A stretch of 64,000 nt of DNA from Candidatus Liberimonas magnetica (GTDB taxonomy: Bacteria > Elusimicrobiota > Endomicrobiia > Endomicrobiales > JAFGIL01). The stretch lies in NCBI GenBank assembly GCA_020523885.1, contig JAJAPY010000011.1, positions 34,036-98,035 on the forward strand, given 5' to 3'. Below the pieces are notes generated by a model that saw only the letters and a list, made by a program, of their open reading frames with translations, did no database searches and was not told the origin of the DNA. Below are positions 54,102 through 63,053 of this stretch, one piece after another. How positions within the stretch are numbered: the first letter of the stretch is position 1; every line of letters starts with the position of its first letter. The translations under genes were made by a program, and so were the position numbers.

Positions 54102-54977
54102 ATGTTTCCGGCTTTATACTATGTTCAAAAAGACAAAGATACCATAAAATGCCAGCTTTGCCCGCACGGGTGTGTCATAGGAAATGAAAAAACCGGTATT
54201 TGCAGGGTAAGGAAGAACCACTCGGGAAAACTTTTTTCCCTCACTTATGATAAATTTACATCGATTAACCTTGACCCGATAGAAAAAAAACCGCTTTATC
54301 ATTTTCATCCGGGAACATATATACTTTCCGTAGGTACAATCGGGTGCAATTTCGCATGCGACTTTTGCCAGAACTGGGAGATATCGCAGGCCAGTTTTAA
54401 CGGCATTCAAACAAGGACCTTGACCAAGGAGTTTGCCCTAAAATATGCAATTGAAAATAACTCTATCGGCATAGCTTATACCTATAATGAACCGTTGATG
54501 AATTATGAATGGGTGCTCGATACATCAAAGCTTTTTAAAGAGAAGGGCCTGAAAAATGTGCTTGTCTCAAACGGTTTCATCAATGAAGAACCCTGGGAGA
54601 AACTCGTACCGTTTCTCGATGCGGCAAATATAGACATAAAATCGTTCAATGACGAGTTTTATAAAAAATACTGCAAAGGAAAACTCGCTCCTGTTTTAAG
54701 GTCAGTAGAGACCATGGTCAAGATGAAGAAACATGTGGAAATAACGACCCTCCTTATTCCAGGTGAGAACGACAGTGATGAGGAAATAAGAAAGCTTGCC
54801 GGCTGGTTAGCCGGTTTAAACACCGAGATACCTCTTCATTTTTCAAGATATTTCCCGAACTATAAGATGAATATTCAAACGACCGGCATTGAAACCTTAA
54901 GAAGAGCCTATAAAATAGCAAAAGAGAAGCTGAAGTTCGTCCATTTAGGGAATGTCTCAAACTCAGAGCTTTCATGA
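54102..54977 (+). CDS. amrS: AmmeMemoRadiSam-type radical SAM protein
   Basis: 291 residues. N-terminal CQLCPHGCVI plus GICRVR cysteine box, then radical SAM cluster GCNFACDFC (C-x3-C-x2-C near residue 85), typical of AmrS/PflA-like proteins. The usual AmmeMemoRadiSam partners (amrA, amrB) are not adjacent. Overlaps maf by ATGA. Confidence 0.88.
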   Translation: MFPALYYVQKDKDTIKCQLCPHGCVIGNEKTGICRVRKNHSGKLFSLTYDKFTSINLDPIEKKPLYHFHPGTYILSVGTIGCNFACDFCQNWEISQASFNGIQTRTLTKEFALKYAIENNSIGIAYTYNEPLMNYEWVLDTSKLFKEKGLKNVLVSNGFINEEPWEKLVPFLDAANIDIKSFNDEFYKKYCKGKLAPVLRSVETMVKMKKHVEITTLLIPGENDSDEEIRKLAGWLAGLNTEIPLHFSRYFPNYKMNIQTTGIETLRRAYKIAKEKLKFVHLGNVSNSELS

Positions 54978-55570
54978 TAATCCTTGCTTCGTCATCACCC
55001 AGGCGCTTTGAACTGTTAAAGGAGTGCGGTTTAAAATTCAAGGTTATCCCAGCCAGCATAAAAGAAAATACCAGGTATAAAAATCCCGCAAAAATAGTTG
55101 AAAGGCTTTCTTTAAAAAAAGCGTTATTTGTCGGAAATAAATTAAAAGACGGCCTGGTAATAGGGGCCGATACTATAGTCGTTTTAAAGGGCCGGATAAT
55201 CGGAAAGCCGAAGGACAAAAAAGATGCATTCAGGATCTTGTCAATGTTAAACGGCACCTATCACAGGGTTTACACAGGGGTCGCTGTAGTCGATGCAAAA
55301 ACGCTGAAATACAAAGTAGGCCATGAAGTCAGCCGCGTTAAAATGAGAAAATTGAGCAAAGAGGAAATAAATAATTTTACCGGTAAACATATGGATAAAG
55401 CCGGGGCTTATTCTGTCCAGGAACAGGAAGATGCCTTTGTAGAAAAAATCGAGGGCGATTACTATAATGTGGTCGGGCTGCCTTTAAGAAAACTTGCCGC
55501 TTTATTACGGGCCTTTAAGATCAAGCTGACAGTAACAAAGAAAATATACCGACCGGGGAAATTATCCTAA
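54974..55570 (+). CDS. maf: Maf-family nucleotide pyrophosphatase
   Basis: 198 residues. ILASSSPRRFELL at the N-terminus, GADTIVVLKGRIIGKPKD and MDKAGAYSVQEQEDAFVEKIEGDYYNVVGLPL, all standard. Removes non-canonical dNTPs/NTPs or modified pyrimidine nucleotides. Translationally coupled to amrS. Confidence 0.95.
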   Translation: MIILASSSPRRFELLKECGLKFKVIPASIKENTRYKNPAKIVERLSLKKALFVGNKLKDGLVIGADTIVVLKGRIIGKPKDKKDAFRILSMLNGTYHRVYTGVAVVDAKTLKYKVGHEVSRVKMRKLSKEEINNFTGKHMDKAGAYSVQEQEDAFVEKIEGDYYNVVGLPLRKLAALLRAFKIKLTVTKKIYRPGKLS

Positions 55571-55576
55571 TCCAAC

Positions 55577-56806
55577 ATGGATTCTAATAACCAACCGTCA
55601 TTGAGAAAACCACACAACGCCATAAATAAGATCATAATCGGAAATTTAATTGCCGCTGCTATTATAATAAGCACTGTCTGGGCAAGTAATTTGATAATCA
55701 GGAACAATTACATGCCTTTAAATGACCTTTATTTAGACTGGCTGCTTAACGGGAAAAACTATTTTGTCGAAGCTTATAGGTCCGAAAAAAATCCGGCAAT
55801 ACTGATGAGGACCAACAAAGAATTAATTTCCATGGACAATACTCCAGAAAGCTTCAGCAGAGAAAAAAAGCCAGGGGCTGTCCGGATTTTCTGCGTAGGA
55901 GGTTCAACGACCGGAGGCTGGCCGTTCCATAAATATTTATCTTACCCGAGACTGATGTCCTTGTATTTAAAGGACCTCTTGCCGGATAAAAGAGTAGAAG
56001 TTATAAATGCAGGTTTTATGCGTTCGGATTCCTTCAGCGATATTTCTCTTGTTAAGGAAATCCAAAATTACCAGCCCGATCTTATAATCCTTTATGAAGG
56101 CCGCAATGAAGAGCCGGGCATATCCCTCCATTCCTTAAAGCAGTTATGGCTTATGAAAACCTATCTGTTTATTTTACGGAATTTTCATGTCTTTAGTAAT
56201 TTAAAGAAAAGCTTTAACAACGAATTTAACGGGGCACAAGGCATCAGGGACCTTGTGCAAAAAATGGATAAATCCAACGAAAATAAACTGCGGAATTTTA
56301 TTTTTAAAAATATAATGCTTATAAATGAAACAGCAAAGGCGAATAAATGCAGGATTGTATTACTAACACAGGTTATGCACTCATCTGAGCGAAACAATGG
56401 TTCTGTTATGAATTCCATTAACGGCTGGCTTAAGGAGTTATCAACAAAGAATGGTATTTTACTGATCGATATAAATGAAGCGTTTAAGAACTCAGTGATA
56501 CCCGAAGAAGAACTTGTAATTCCGTTCAGTGTACACCCTGATTATAGGGGGTATGCTTTAATGGCAAAAACAGTTTGTCTGGTGCTGGCAGATGAGAATA
56601 TCATCGCAAGCAAAAACAAATGGGAGTGGAAGAATTTAAAAGACGATACCTATTACTTTGACAAGCTTAGATTTACGCCTGCCTTTATTAATGAAACATA
56701 TTACAAGAGGGTTTTGGGATTATCTAAGATAACAGATTTGAATGGTTTTGAAAAAAAATACCGGCAAATGGCCAAGGATTTTGTAAAAAATAACAGTACT
56801 AAATAG
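55577..56806 (+). CDS. Membrane-anchored SGNH-hydrolase-like protein
   Basis: 409 residues. Membrane segment about 15-37. SGNH blocks: IFCVGGSTTGGWPF near residue 110 (Ser), NAGFMRSDSFSD, LYEGRNE near 175 and a C-terminal VHPDYRGYALMA with the His. Same general class as the gene at 49499 but without TPR repeats. Likely modifies a surface glycan. Begins 6 bp after maf. Confidence 0.72.
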   Translation: MDSNNQPSLRKPHNAINKIIIGNLIAAAIIISTVWASNLIIRNNYMPLNDLYLDWLLNGKNYFVEAYRSEKNPAILMRTNKELISMDNTPESFSREKKPGAVRIFCVGGSTTGGWPFHKYLSYPRLMSLYLKDLLPDKRVEVINAGFMRSDSFSDISLVKEIQNYQPDLIILYEGRNEEPGISLHSLKQLWLMKTYLFILRNFHVFSNLKKSFNNEFNGAQGIRDLVQKMDKSNENKLRNFIFKNIMLINETAKANKCRIVLLTQVMHSSERNNGSVMNSINGWLKELSTKNGILLIDINEAFKNSVIPEEELVIPFSVHPDYRGYALMAKTVCLVLADENIIASKNKWEWKNLKDDTYYFDKLRFTPAFINETYYKRVLGLSKITDLNGFEKKYRQMAKDFVKNNSTK

Positions 56807-56807
56807 T

Positions 56808-56860
56808 GAAACCCATCCGGCAGGAGCCGAAGGATGGGTTTCATCCCGCAATGGCGGGAT
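56808..56860. terminator. Palindromic hairpins between convergent genes
   Basis: GAAACCCATCC (56808-56818) pairs with GGATGGGTTTC (56832-56842) over a loop with a small GGC/GCC hairpin; then TCCCGC-AATG-GCGGGA (56844-56859). They lie between the + strand SGNH gene and the - strand SurA-like gene and could terminate both, though T-runs are missing. Confidence 0.5.
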
Positions 56861-56869
56861 TGACTCTGC

Positions 56870-56905
56870 TTAGTACTTACAACTTACTGCTTATAACTGT
56901 CTTTA
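56870..56905. repeat. Single heptad-repeat arm at the 3' end of the SurA-like gene
   Basis: Units AGTACTT, ACAACTT, ACTGCTT, ATAACTG. No second arm identified. Reaches the stop codon of the minus-strand gene. Confidence 0.6.
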
Positions 56906-57613
56906 CGATTGGCCTTTTTCTATCTCGTTTAAATGCACTTTTATCTTGACTGAAATATTCAACTGTTTGAACCATTCATTAAAGACCATCGCAACTTTTT
57001 CCTGCCTTAAGTTTTTTATAAATTCCTGCCTTTGTGCCTCAAACTTGGACATGTCCCCGCGGTTAGCTCTCATATATTCAAGGCGGATCTCGGGTTCCGT
57101 CAACCTGACGCTCGAAGCGATAAGGTACCTTAATTTAAATACAGCTATTTGCCTTTTTCTTGATTCTTCAAACTTTTGCGGAGTTGTACGGAGTATCTGA
57201 TTCAATACGTTGTAATAGGCGAACCTGTCAAACTGCCCGTTTTTTTGAAAACCGGGATAGCTGTTAATATCCGCGGCGATCTCGCCGTCCGAAACCTTTA
57301 TGCCGTATTTAAGGGACTCCTGATAGAAAACCTCTTCCTGTATCAAGTCCTGCACAACTTCCTGCTTTTTGGTTTTCAGGATGTCATCGGTTACTTCCGT
57401 GTTTTTTTTGCGCATGTTTTCCACTACTCTGTTATACAAGTTGTAATAGGTCGTGTAGGGGATCTGGACGCCGTTTACTTCAGCGACTGCATCGCTTGCT
57501 GTTTTTCTTCCAAAAAAATAACTTCCAAAACCTACAAAAGCACCTGAAAGAAATCCCAGTATGGTTATCGCGAATATGGTAGTCCTATGTTTACGCAAAA
57601 AATTCATTATCAT
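56903..57613 (-). CDS. SurA-N/PpiD-like periplasmic chaperone fragment without PPIase domain
   Basis: 236 residues, the only minus-strand gene of size here. One N-terminal membrane anchor (FAITILGFLSGAFVGFGSYFFG), then AVAEVNGVQIPYTTYYNLYNRV and LIQEEVFYQESLKYGIKVSDGEIAADI, the SurA N-terminal chaperone domain as in PpiD. The parvulin domain expected after residue 240 is absent and the protein ends naturally. Shine-Dalgarno AAGGAG lies upstream. Probably a membrane-tethered chaperone for exported proteins. Confidence 0.82.
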   Translation of the reverse strand: MIMNFLRKHRTTIFAITILGFLSGAFVGFGSYFFGRKTASDAVAEVNGVQIPYTTYYNLYNRVVENMRKKNTEVTDDILKTKKQEVVQDLIQEEVFYQESLKYGIKVSDGEIAADINSYPGFQKNGQFDRFAYYNVLNQILRTTPQKFEESRKRQIAVFKLRYLIASSVRLTEPEIRLEYMRANRGDMSKFEAQRQEFIKNLRQEKVAMVFNEWFKQLNISVKIKVHLNEIEKGQS

Positions 57614-57633
57614 TGGTATATATCTCCTTGAAT

Positions 57634-57656
57634 ATCAGACTACAGACTACAGCCTG
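57634..57656. repeat. Short heptad-repeat arm upstream of the SurA-like gene
   Basis: CAGACTA, CAGACTA, CAGCCTG: a short arm of the CAGACTA family with no partner arm. The rest of the divergent gap (57657-57810) shows nothing clear. Confidence 0.6.
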
Positions 57657-57810
57657 GTTTATTGTACAATAATTGCTTGGTGAAATCAAATTTAATATAA
57701 TGAGATTGTTTGAAAACCAACAATCTCTGATTGCAGTGATTAAGGAATAGACTACACAGCTTATGAATCAAGACCGTTCGAAGATGTTTTAACGGTATAA
57801 TAATAAAACA

Positions 57811-58707
57811 ATGGAACTAGTATCAAAGCTTGTTATGCAGGTGTTCATATATATTTTGCTCGGTTTTATTATGAGCAGGTTAGTCAGTAAAAACCTTGAA
57901 AAATTTGTAGATATATTCATAAATTTTGCAATCTATTTTTTAATTCCTTTTTTTATCCTTTCTACTATCTGGGCCGCGCCGTTATCTGTTCTTGAGGCAA
58001 CAAAAATAATAAGTGTAGCTTTTTTTGTTTTTGTTGCAGGCATCTTAATGGCTCAGGTTTGGGCATATTCCAGGAAAATACCTTTTTCAAAACATTGCTT
58101 ATCAATAATTTTCATGAACTCTGCCTATCTTGCTATACCGATAAATACAATGCTTTGGGGAAAACAGGGTGCGGTTTATACAATTATTTTTAGCGCAGTC
58201 ATCTCGGTATTCAATTATACCGCAGGGGTCTGGTGGATAAGCAAAAACAAATCCATAGTTGAGGTATTAAAGCTCCCTTTTATTTATGCGGTAGTCGCCG
58301 GAATAGGGCTGAATATCTTAGCTATACCTATCCCTGAAGTCATTTTAAAATCAGGCAATTATGTATCTTATTTTACCCTTCCGTTAATGCTGGCCCTTGT
58401 GGGATACAGCCTAAAAGCCATTAAACCGGAGGTGTTGCTGGATGCTTTTTTTGCGGGTGTTTTATTAAGGATGCTGGGAGGGGTGCTGGCAGGGACTTTT
58501 TTCGTTTTTGTTTTTGACGTGACGAGCCCTACCATGGCCGGCGTATGCCTTATGACCGCTTCCATGCCTCCGGCTGCAAATAATTATATTTTAGCACAGC
58601 GGTATAAGGCAGAAGTGGAGTTTACCTCAGCTTCTATTTTTTTAGGTACTGTTTTTGTCCTATTAACAGTTCCAGCGATAAGCTATTTTTTAGCTATGTT
58701 CTATTAA
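57811..58707 (+). CDS. AEC-family transporter
   Basis: 298 residues, about ten membrane segments, belonging to the auxin efflux carrier/AEC family (segments such as FIYILLGFIMSRLV, AYLAIPINTMLWGKQGA, and the C-terminal LMTASMPPAANNYILAQRY). Bacterial members export malate or other acids; the substrate here is not known. One base separates it from the next gene. Confidence 0.85.
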   Translation: MELVSKLVMQVFIYILLGFIMSRLVSKNLEKFVDIFINFAIYFLIPFFILSTIWAAPLSVLEATKIISVAFFVFVAGILMAQVWAYSRKIPFSKHCLSIIFMNSAYLAIPINTMLWGKQGAVYTIIFSAVISVFNYTAGVWWISKNKSIVEVLKLPFIYAVVAGIGLNILAIPIPEVILKSGNYVSYFTLPLMLALVGYSLKAIKPEVLLDAFFAGVLLRMLGGVLAGTFFVFVFDVTSPTMAGVCLMTASMPPAANNYILAQRYKAEVEFTSASIFLGTVFVLLTVPAISYFLAMFY

Positions 58708-58708
58708 T

Positions 58709-60289
58709 ATGAGATACTTTAAAACTAAACTCTTTATTTATTTGGCTGTTTTTATATTCGCCTATCTTTTTATTAATCCCTACTACTTGTTCCCGGACGG
58801 GCAGGGTTATTTTTCTTATCTGCCCTCTATTTTTTATGACGGTGACATTGATTTTTATAATGATTTTACAAATATGCGTATACCTATTCCTCTTGCCCTT
58901 ACCAAAACCGGGTATATAAGCAATAACTGGTCTTTTGGAACGGCATTTTTCTGGACACCTTTTTACCTGACTGCAAAAATACTTGCCAAGGTTGATGTGA
59001 GCCCTTATTCGGTCTGGTTTTGGTACTGGGTTAATTCAGGCACTATATTTTACGGTATCCTTGCGTTTTATTTGATCGTCCTGACACTAAAGGAAATGGG
59101 ATATAAGTCCTATAGAATTCTTGTCGCGATAACCGCGTTCATAGGCACGCCTATGTTCTTTTATACTTTCATTCTTTCATGCACTGCCCATGCTATAACA
59201 GCATTTGTCATAACTCTTTTCCTGTGGGCTTGGCTGTATTCTATGCCGGATAAAGCAAGTGACGAAAAGAATAAATTCAAATTAAACGAGTTAAAAAGGT
59301 TTACTGTCCTTGGCTTAATCCTCGGCGCGGCTTTTATGGCAAGGCCGCAGGAAGCGCTGTTCGGCGTAGTTGTATTATTTGAACTTGGTTTCAGGCTAAA
59401 GGACGGGTTCATAAAAGCATTAAAATCCGGGGCGGTTTTTATCTTTTCTTTTTTGTTAGGAGCTTCTCCCCAGCTTATAATTTGGAAATTATTTTACGGT
59501 TCATTTTTTTATGCTCCCAGTAAATTTAATGTTTCGCTGAAATATTTTGCCTTGCCGCAAGTCCTATTTTCCTCATACCACGGGATATTGACCTGGACAC
59601 CGGTATTTTTTATAGCTTTTTTTGGACTTTGCTTCGGCCTTTTAAAAAATGCAAAAATATTTTCCGGGCTTATCGCTGCTTTTCTGGGGCAGCTGCTTAT
59701 AAATTCCTGCTGCGTGGCGTACTGGGAAGGGTATTCGTTCGGGCTTAGGCAGATGGTAAGCACACTGCCTTTGGCGGCTATAGGTATTTCTGAATTCTGG
59801 AGCTTTTTTGAACTCAAACCAAAGTTCATAAAAGCTATAGGTCTTGCCCTGATAGTTATCCCGGGCCTTTGGACCGCAGGGCTGCTTCTTAACTATTATT
59901 CCGGGCTTGATCTTCTCTGGTATCTTTCATATAAGGATATATTAACTAAACAAGCGGGTATAATATTTAATTTAAAAGGGATATTTAATAAATTGGCGGC
60001 ATTGTCCCGGCCTGAGCTGTCTTTATTTATCGGGATCTTGGTAGTTGGTTCTATTTTTTATATTGTATTTGAAAAGCTCAAAAACCAGTTCGAGAAAGCA
60101 AGGCTGTACCCTGTTATCCTGTTTCTGGCAATTATACTGGCAGGATATGATATAATTATCCTGAAAGCTCATTTAAACAAACCCATGCATACGGGCGAGC
60201 AAACTGCAAGTCTAATAACTTCCGGGCAGCTGGATGAGTTTTTCATAGGACAGGTGCAGGAAATAAAGAAGAAATACAACCTTAAATGA
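58709..60289 (+). CDS. Polytopic membrane protein, GT-C glycosyltransferase-like
   Basis: 526 residues with ten or more hydrophobic segments. The first periplasmic loop has FPDGQGYFSYLPSIFYDGD, an Asp-rich loop like that of GT-C (Dol-P or Und-P sugar-using) enzymes. MARPQEALFGVV also resembles that class. Overlaps the next membrane gene by 4 bp, so the two likely act on the same surface glycan. Specific activity unknown. Confidence 0.6.
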   Translation: MRYFKTKLFIYLAVFIFAYLFINPYYLFPDGQGYFSYLPSIFYDGDIDFYNDFTNMRIPIPLALTKTGYISNNWSFGTAFFWTPFYLTAKILAKVDVSPYSVWFWYWVNSGTIFYGILAFYLIVLTLKEMGYKSYRILVAITAFIGTPMFFYTFILSCTAHAITAFVITLFLWAWLYSMPDKASDEKNKFKLNELKRFTVLGLILGAAFMARPQEALFGVVVLFELGFRLKDGFIKALKSGAVFIFSFLLGASPQLIIWKLFYGSFFYAPSKFNVSLKYFALPQVLFSSYHGILTWTPVFFIAFFGLCFGLLKNAKIFSGLIAAFLGQLLINSCCVAYWEGYSFGLRQMVSTLPLAAIGISEFWSFFELKPKFIKAIGLALIVIPGLWTAGLLLNYYSGLDLLWYLSYKDILTKQAGIIFNLKGIFNKLAALSRPELSLFIGILVVGSIFYIVFEKLKNQFEKARLYPVILFLAIILAGYDIIILKAHLNKPMHTGEQTASLITSGQLDEFFIGQVQEIKKKYNLK

Positions 60290-62433
60290 GAACAAAACCG
60301 GTACTTTTATTTTTTATTGTTTTTTCCATATATCTTTTTACCCTTCATCCTACGGTGCCGGCTTACCGCGATTCCGGCGACCTTGTAGTTGCCTCAAGCA
60401 CGGTCGGGCTTGCCCATCCTCCGGGGTATCCTTTATATATTTTGTGCGGGAAAGTTTTTGACATGCTCAGCCCGTTTGGAAATACCGCCTATCATGTTAA
60501 TATCATGTCCGCGGTTTTCGGCGCAGGTGCGGCTTTTGTCCTTGCCGTGTGCCTGGAGAGTGTTTTTGGCGGCTCTTGGTGGATTTTGATATCTCTTTTC
60601 TTGCTCCTTTTTTCGCCTTCTTACTGGAGGCTTGCCCAGGTCCCGGAGATGTATTCCTTGAACGCATTTTTATTGAGTTTGATCCTTTTGCTGGCCATTA
60701 AGCTGTCCATAGATTTTAAGGCCCATAATATAAATAATCCGCTTTTTTTATTGATAGCATTTTTATGCGGGATTGCTTCGGGGAACCACCAGACCATTAT
60801 ATTCATAATACCCGGCCTTGCCTGGTTCTTCTGGTCTTTGGGCAGTTTCAAAATAGAAGACATTGCATACGGTATTTTACTTTTTAGTCTTGGCCTTTCG
60901 GTTTATTTGTTTTTGCCGCTAAGATTTTCAACTGCCCCGGTCTCAAGCTGGGGTGAACCCCAAAGTATCGAAGGCCTCTTTAGGATAATAACCCGTTCAG
61001 ATTACGGCGGGATGAAACTTCACCCCGAACAGAGCAAGTTTGAATGGAGCTTTGGGATGGTAATGCAGCATTTGTTAGTTTATATAAAATCCCTTTCCCA
61101 GCAGTTCACCTGGCCCGGGATGCTGCTTGGACTAATCGGGATATATCTCAAGATAAAGGACAGGTTCTTTAAATTCCTCCTCATAAGTCTTTTGATATCC
61201 GGCCCGGTCTTTGTAATATTGTCTAACCTCCCGCCCAACGAGGAGACTACCCTCCCTATCCTTGAACCGCATTTTGTCATGCCTAATGTTCTATTCATGT
61301 TCTTTGTTGCAGCCTGCGTATCAGCCATTGCATCAAAAGGCCTTGGTAAAATGCTTATTTTATTTTTGGCAGTATTATCATTTAATACGAACATGGCCCA
61401 ATGCGATTACAGGAACAGCTTTTTTGCCTATGATTATGCAAGGAACTTGTTTCTAACCTTGAAACAAGGCAGTTTTATTTATAACCCTGACGATTCAACG
61501 GCATTTTTAACGACTTATTTTCAGAAAATTTTAAAAAAACGGCAGGATATAAAGCTTATCGCATATTACCGCACACGCTGGGGATATATGCTGATGAAGG
61601 AACGTTACCCGGAAATACTCCCGAAAGAGGAAGTCTCTTCCGGGAGGGAGCTTGAACACCTGATCCTTGATTACAACCGCGAAAAATTCCGGATCTTTTC
61701 GGAACTGCCCAGTAAGTTCCCGCCGAACTATTCTTCTTACCCGTATGGCTGCCTGTTCAGAATGTCAGAAAAAGGCGAGTATGAACCGGATAATAGCCCA
61801 TTTATTTTTTATGTTGAAAGAGGGGCTTATAGTAAAAGCGAAAAGAATGATTTTTTTACCAATCATATCATTTCATATTATTCTTCAAGCCATAATAACC
61901 TGGGCCTGGCTTTTGCGAACATAAAACAATATGACACGGCGCAAAAGGAATATTATAAGTCGCTCAGTATAGACCGTACGCTCATAGCTGCTTACAACAA
62001 CCTCGGCACGCTTGAGTATGCACAGTCAAATTATGAAAAAGCCGTTTACTGGTTCAACAGGGTCCTAAAATACAATACTAACAGCGACCTCGTGCTTTTT
62101 AATATAGGGTTAACGTACAAAGCGCTGCAAAAATACCAGCAGGCACAGGAAGCTTTCCTGAAGTTATGGCAGAAGGGTAATTCTGCTAATGTCGGCAATG
62201 AACTCGGGCTCCTGTATCTATATTCCGGGGAGACAAACAGATCGATAGAGTTTTTTACAAAAGCCATAGAACTTGACCCGAAATATTTATATGCCTATTA
62301 CAACCTCGGCCTTGCATACCAGAAAGCCGGCGATTATCCTAAAAGCAAGCTGAGTTTTAAATATTATCAGGGCCTGGTCCAGGACCCGAAAGAAAAACAG
62401 GAAGTTGAAAAGATTTTAAAAACTTTGCAATAA
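60286..62433 (+). CDS. DUF2723-type membrane protein with C-terminal TPR repeats
   Basis: 715 residues. N-terminal part (LHPTVPAYRDSGDLVVASSTVGLAHPPGYPLY) is the DUF2723 signature, a GT-C family related to protein O-mannosyltransferases, with the catalytic-type Asp. About ten membrane segments to residue 400. Residues about 530-700 hold four TPR units (AYNNLGTLEYAQSNYEKAVYWF, NVGNELGLLYLYSGETNRSIEFF, YAYYNLGLAYQKAGDYPKSKLSF). Probably glycosylates exported proteins. Coupled to the gene before it. Confidence 0.85.
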   Translation: MRTKPVLLFFIVFSIYLFTLHPTVPAYRDSGDLVVASSTVGLAHPPGYPLYILCGKVFDMLSPFGNTAYHVNIMSAVFGAGAAFVLAVCLESVFGGSWWILISLFLLLFSPSYWRLAQVPEMYSLNAFLLSLILLLAIKLSIDFKAHNINNPLFLLIAFLCGIASGNHQTIIFIIPGLAWFFWSLGSFKIEDIAYGILLFSLGLSVYLFLPLRFSTAPVSSWGEPQSIEGLFRIITRSDYGGMKLHPEQSKFEWSFGMVMQHLLVYIKSLSQQFTWPGMLLGLIGIYLKIKDRFFKFLLISLLISGPVFVILSNLPPNEETTLPILEPHFVMPNVLFMFFVAACVSAIASKGLGKMLILFLAVLSFNTNMAQCDYRNSFFAYDYARNLFLTLKQGSFIYNPDDSTAFLTTYFQKILKKRQDIKLIAYYRTRWGYMLMKERYPEILPKEEVSSGRELEHLILDYNREKFRIFSELPSKFPPNYSSYPYGCLFRMSEKGEYEPDNSPFIFYVERGAYSKSEKNDFFTNHIISYYSSSHNNLGLAFANIKQYDTAQKEYYKSLSIDRTLIAAYNNLGTLEYAQSNYEKAVYWFNRVLKYNTNSDLVLFNIGLTYKALQKYQQAQEAFLKLWQKGNSANVGNELGLLYLYSGETNRSIEFFTKAIELDPKYLYAYYNLGLAYQKAGDYPKSKLSFKYYQGLVQDPKEKQEVEKILKTLQ

Positions 62434-62457
62434 AAAAATAAAAATTTGATAAAATAA

Positions 62458-62486
62458 GGTCTGCTTCTCTGAAAATCCAGCAGACC
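62458..62486 (+). promoter_or_regulatory. Hairpin in the def leader
   Basis: GGTCTGCT (62458-62465) pairs with AGCAGACC (62479-62486). No T-run follows directly; it may stabilise or regulate the def transcript, or end the upstream transcript. Confidence 0.4.
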
Positions 62487-62510
62487 AGGACTTTTAAAAA
62501 GGACAAGAAA

Positions 62511-63020
62511 ATGAGTATTTTAAAGATTTATAAGTACGGTGAACCTATTTTGAAGAAAAAATGCCTGCCGGTCAAAGAAATTACGCCGGAAATAAAAAAA
62601 TTAGCCGGCGATATGCTTGAGACGATGTATATCAATAATGGCGTCGGCCTTGCCGCCTCTCAGGTAGGCGTACCGGACAGGATATGCGTTATAGATGTAA
62701 GGCCTGAAGGAAAAAGGAAACCCCTTGTGCTCATAAACCCTAAGATAACAGATAAGAGCGGCAAGATGCTGGAAGAAGAAGGCTGTCTTTCGTTCCCGGG
62801 TATAGCAGCCAGTATCAAGCGTCATAAGAACGTCAAGGTGAGCGCGATAAATGAGAACGGCATGCCTGTTATCGTAGAAGGGGCCGGCCTCCTTTCAAAA
62901 GCCCTGCAGCACGAACTGGACCATCTGGACGGCAAGGTTTTTATAAGCAGGCTTCCGATTTATAAAAAACTGCATGTTCAGTACCTGATAAGAAAAAGAA
63001 AAAAATTGGGCGAGTGGTAA
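62511..63020 (+). CDS. def: Peptide deformylase
   Basis: Removes the formyl group from nascent proteins. 169 residues: GVGLAASQVGV (motif 1), EEGCLSFPG (motif 2, Cys metal ligand) and QHELDHLDGK (motif 3, HEXXH). Complete, with AAAGGAC-type Shine-Dalgarno. Stands alone without fmt in the window. Confidence 0.96.
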   Translation: MSILKIYKYGEPILKKKCLPVKEITPEIKKLAGDMLETMYINNGVGLAASQVGVPDRICVIDVRPEGKRKPLVLINPKITDKSGKMLEEEGCLSFPGIAASIKRHKNVKVSAINENGMPVIVEGAGLLSKALQHELDHLDGKVFISRLPIYKKLHVQYLIRKRKKLGEW

Positions 63021-63053
63021 AAACAATGATTAGAGTGATTATTGGAGCAAAAA

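Noticed and set aside
3363..57656. Heptad repeats as CRISPR arrays
   Set aside because: Units are 7 nt, contiguous and degenerate, with no spacers and no cas genes.
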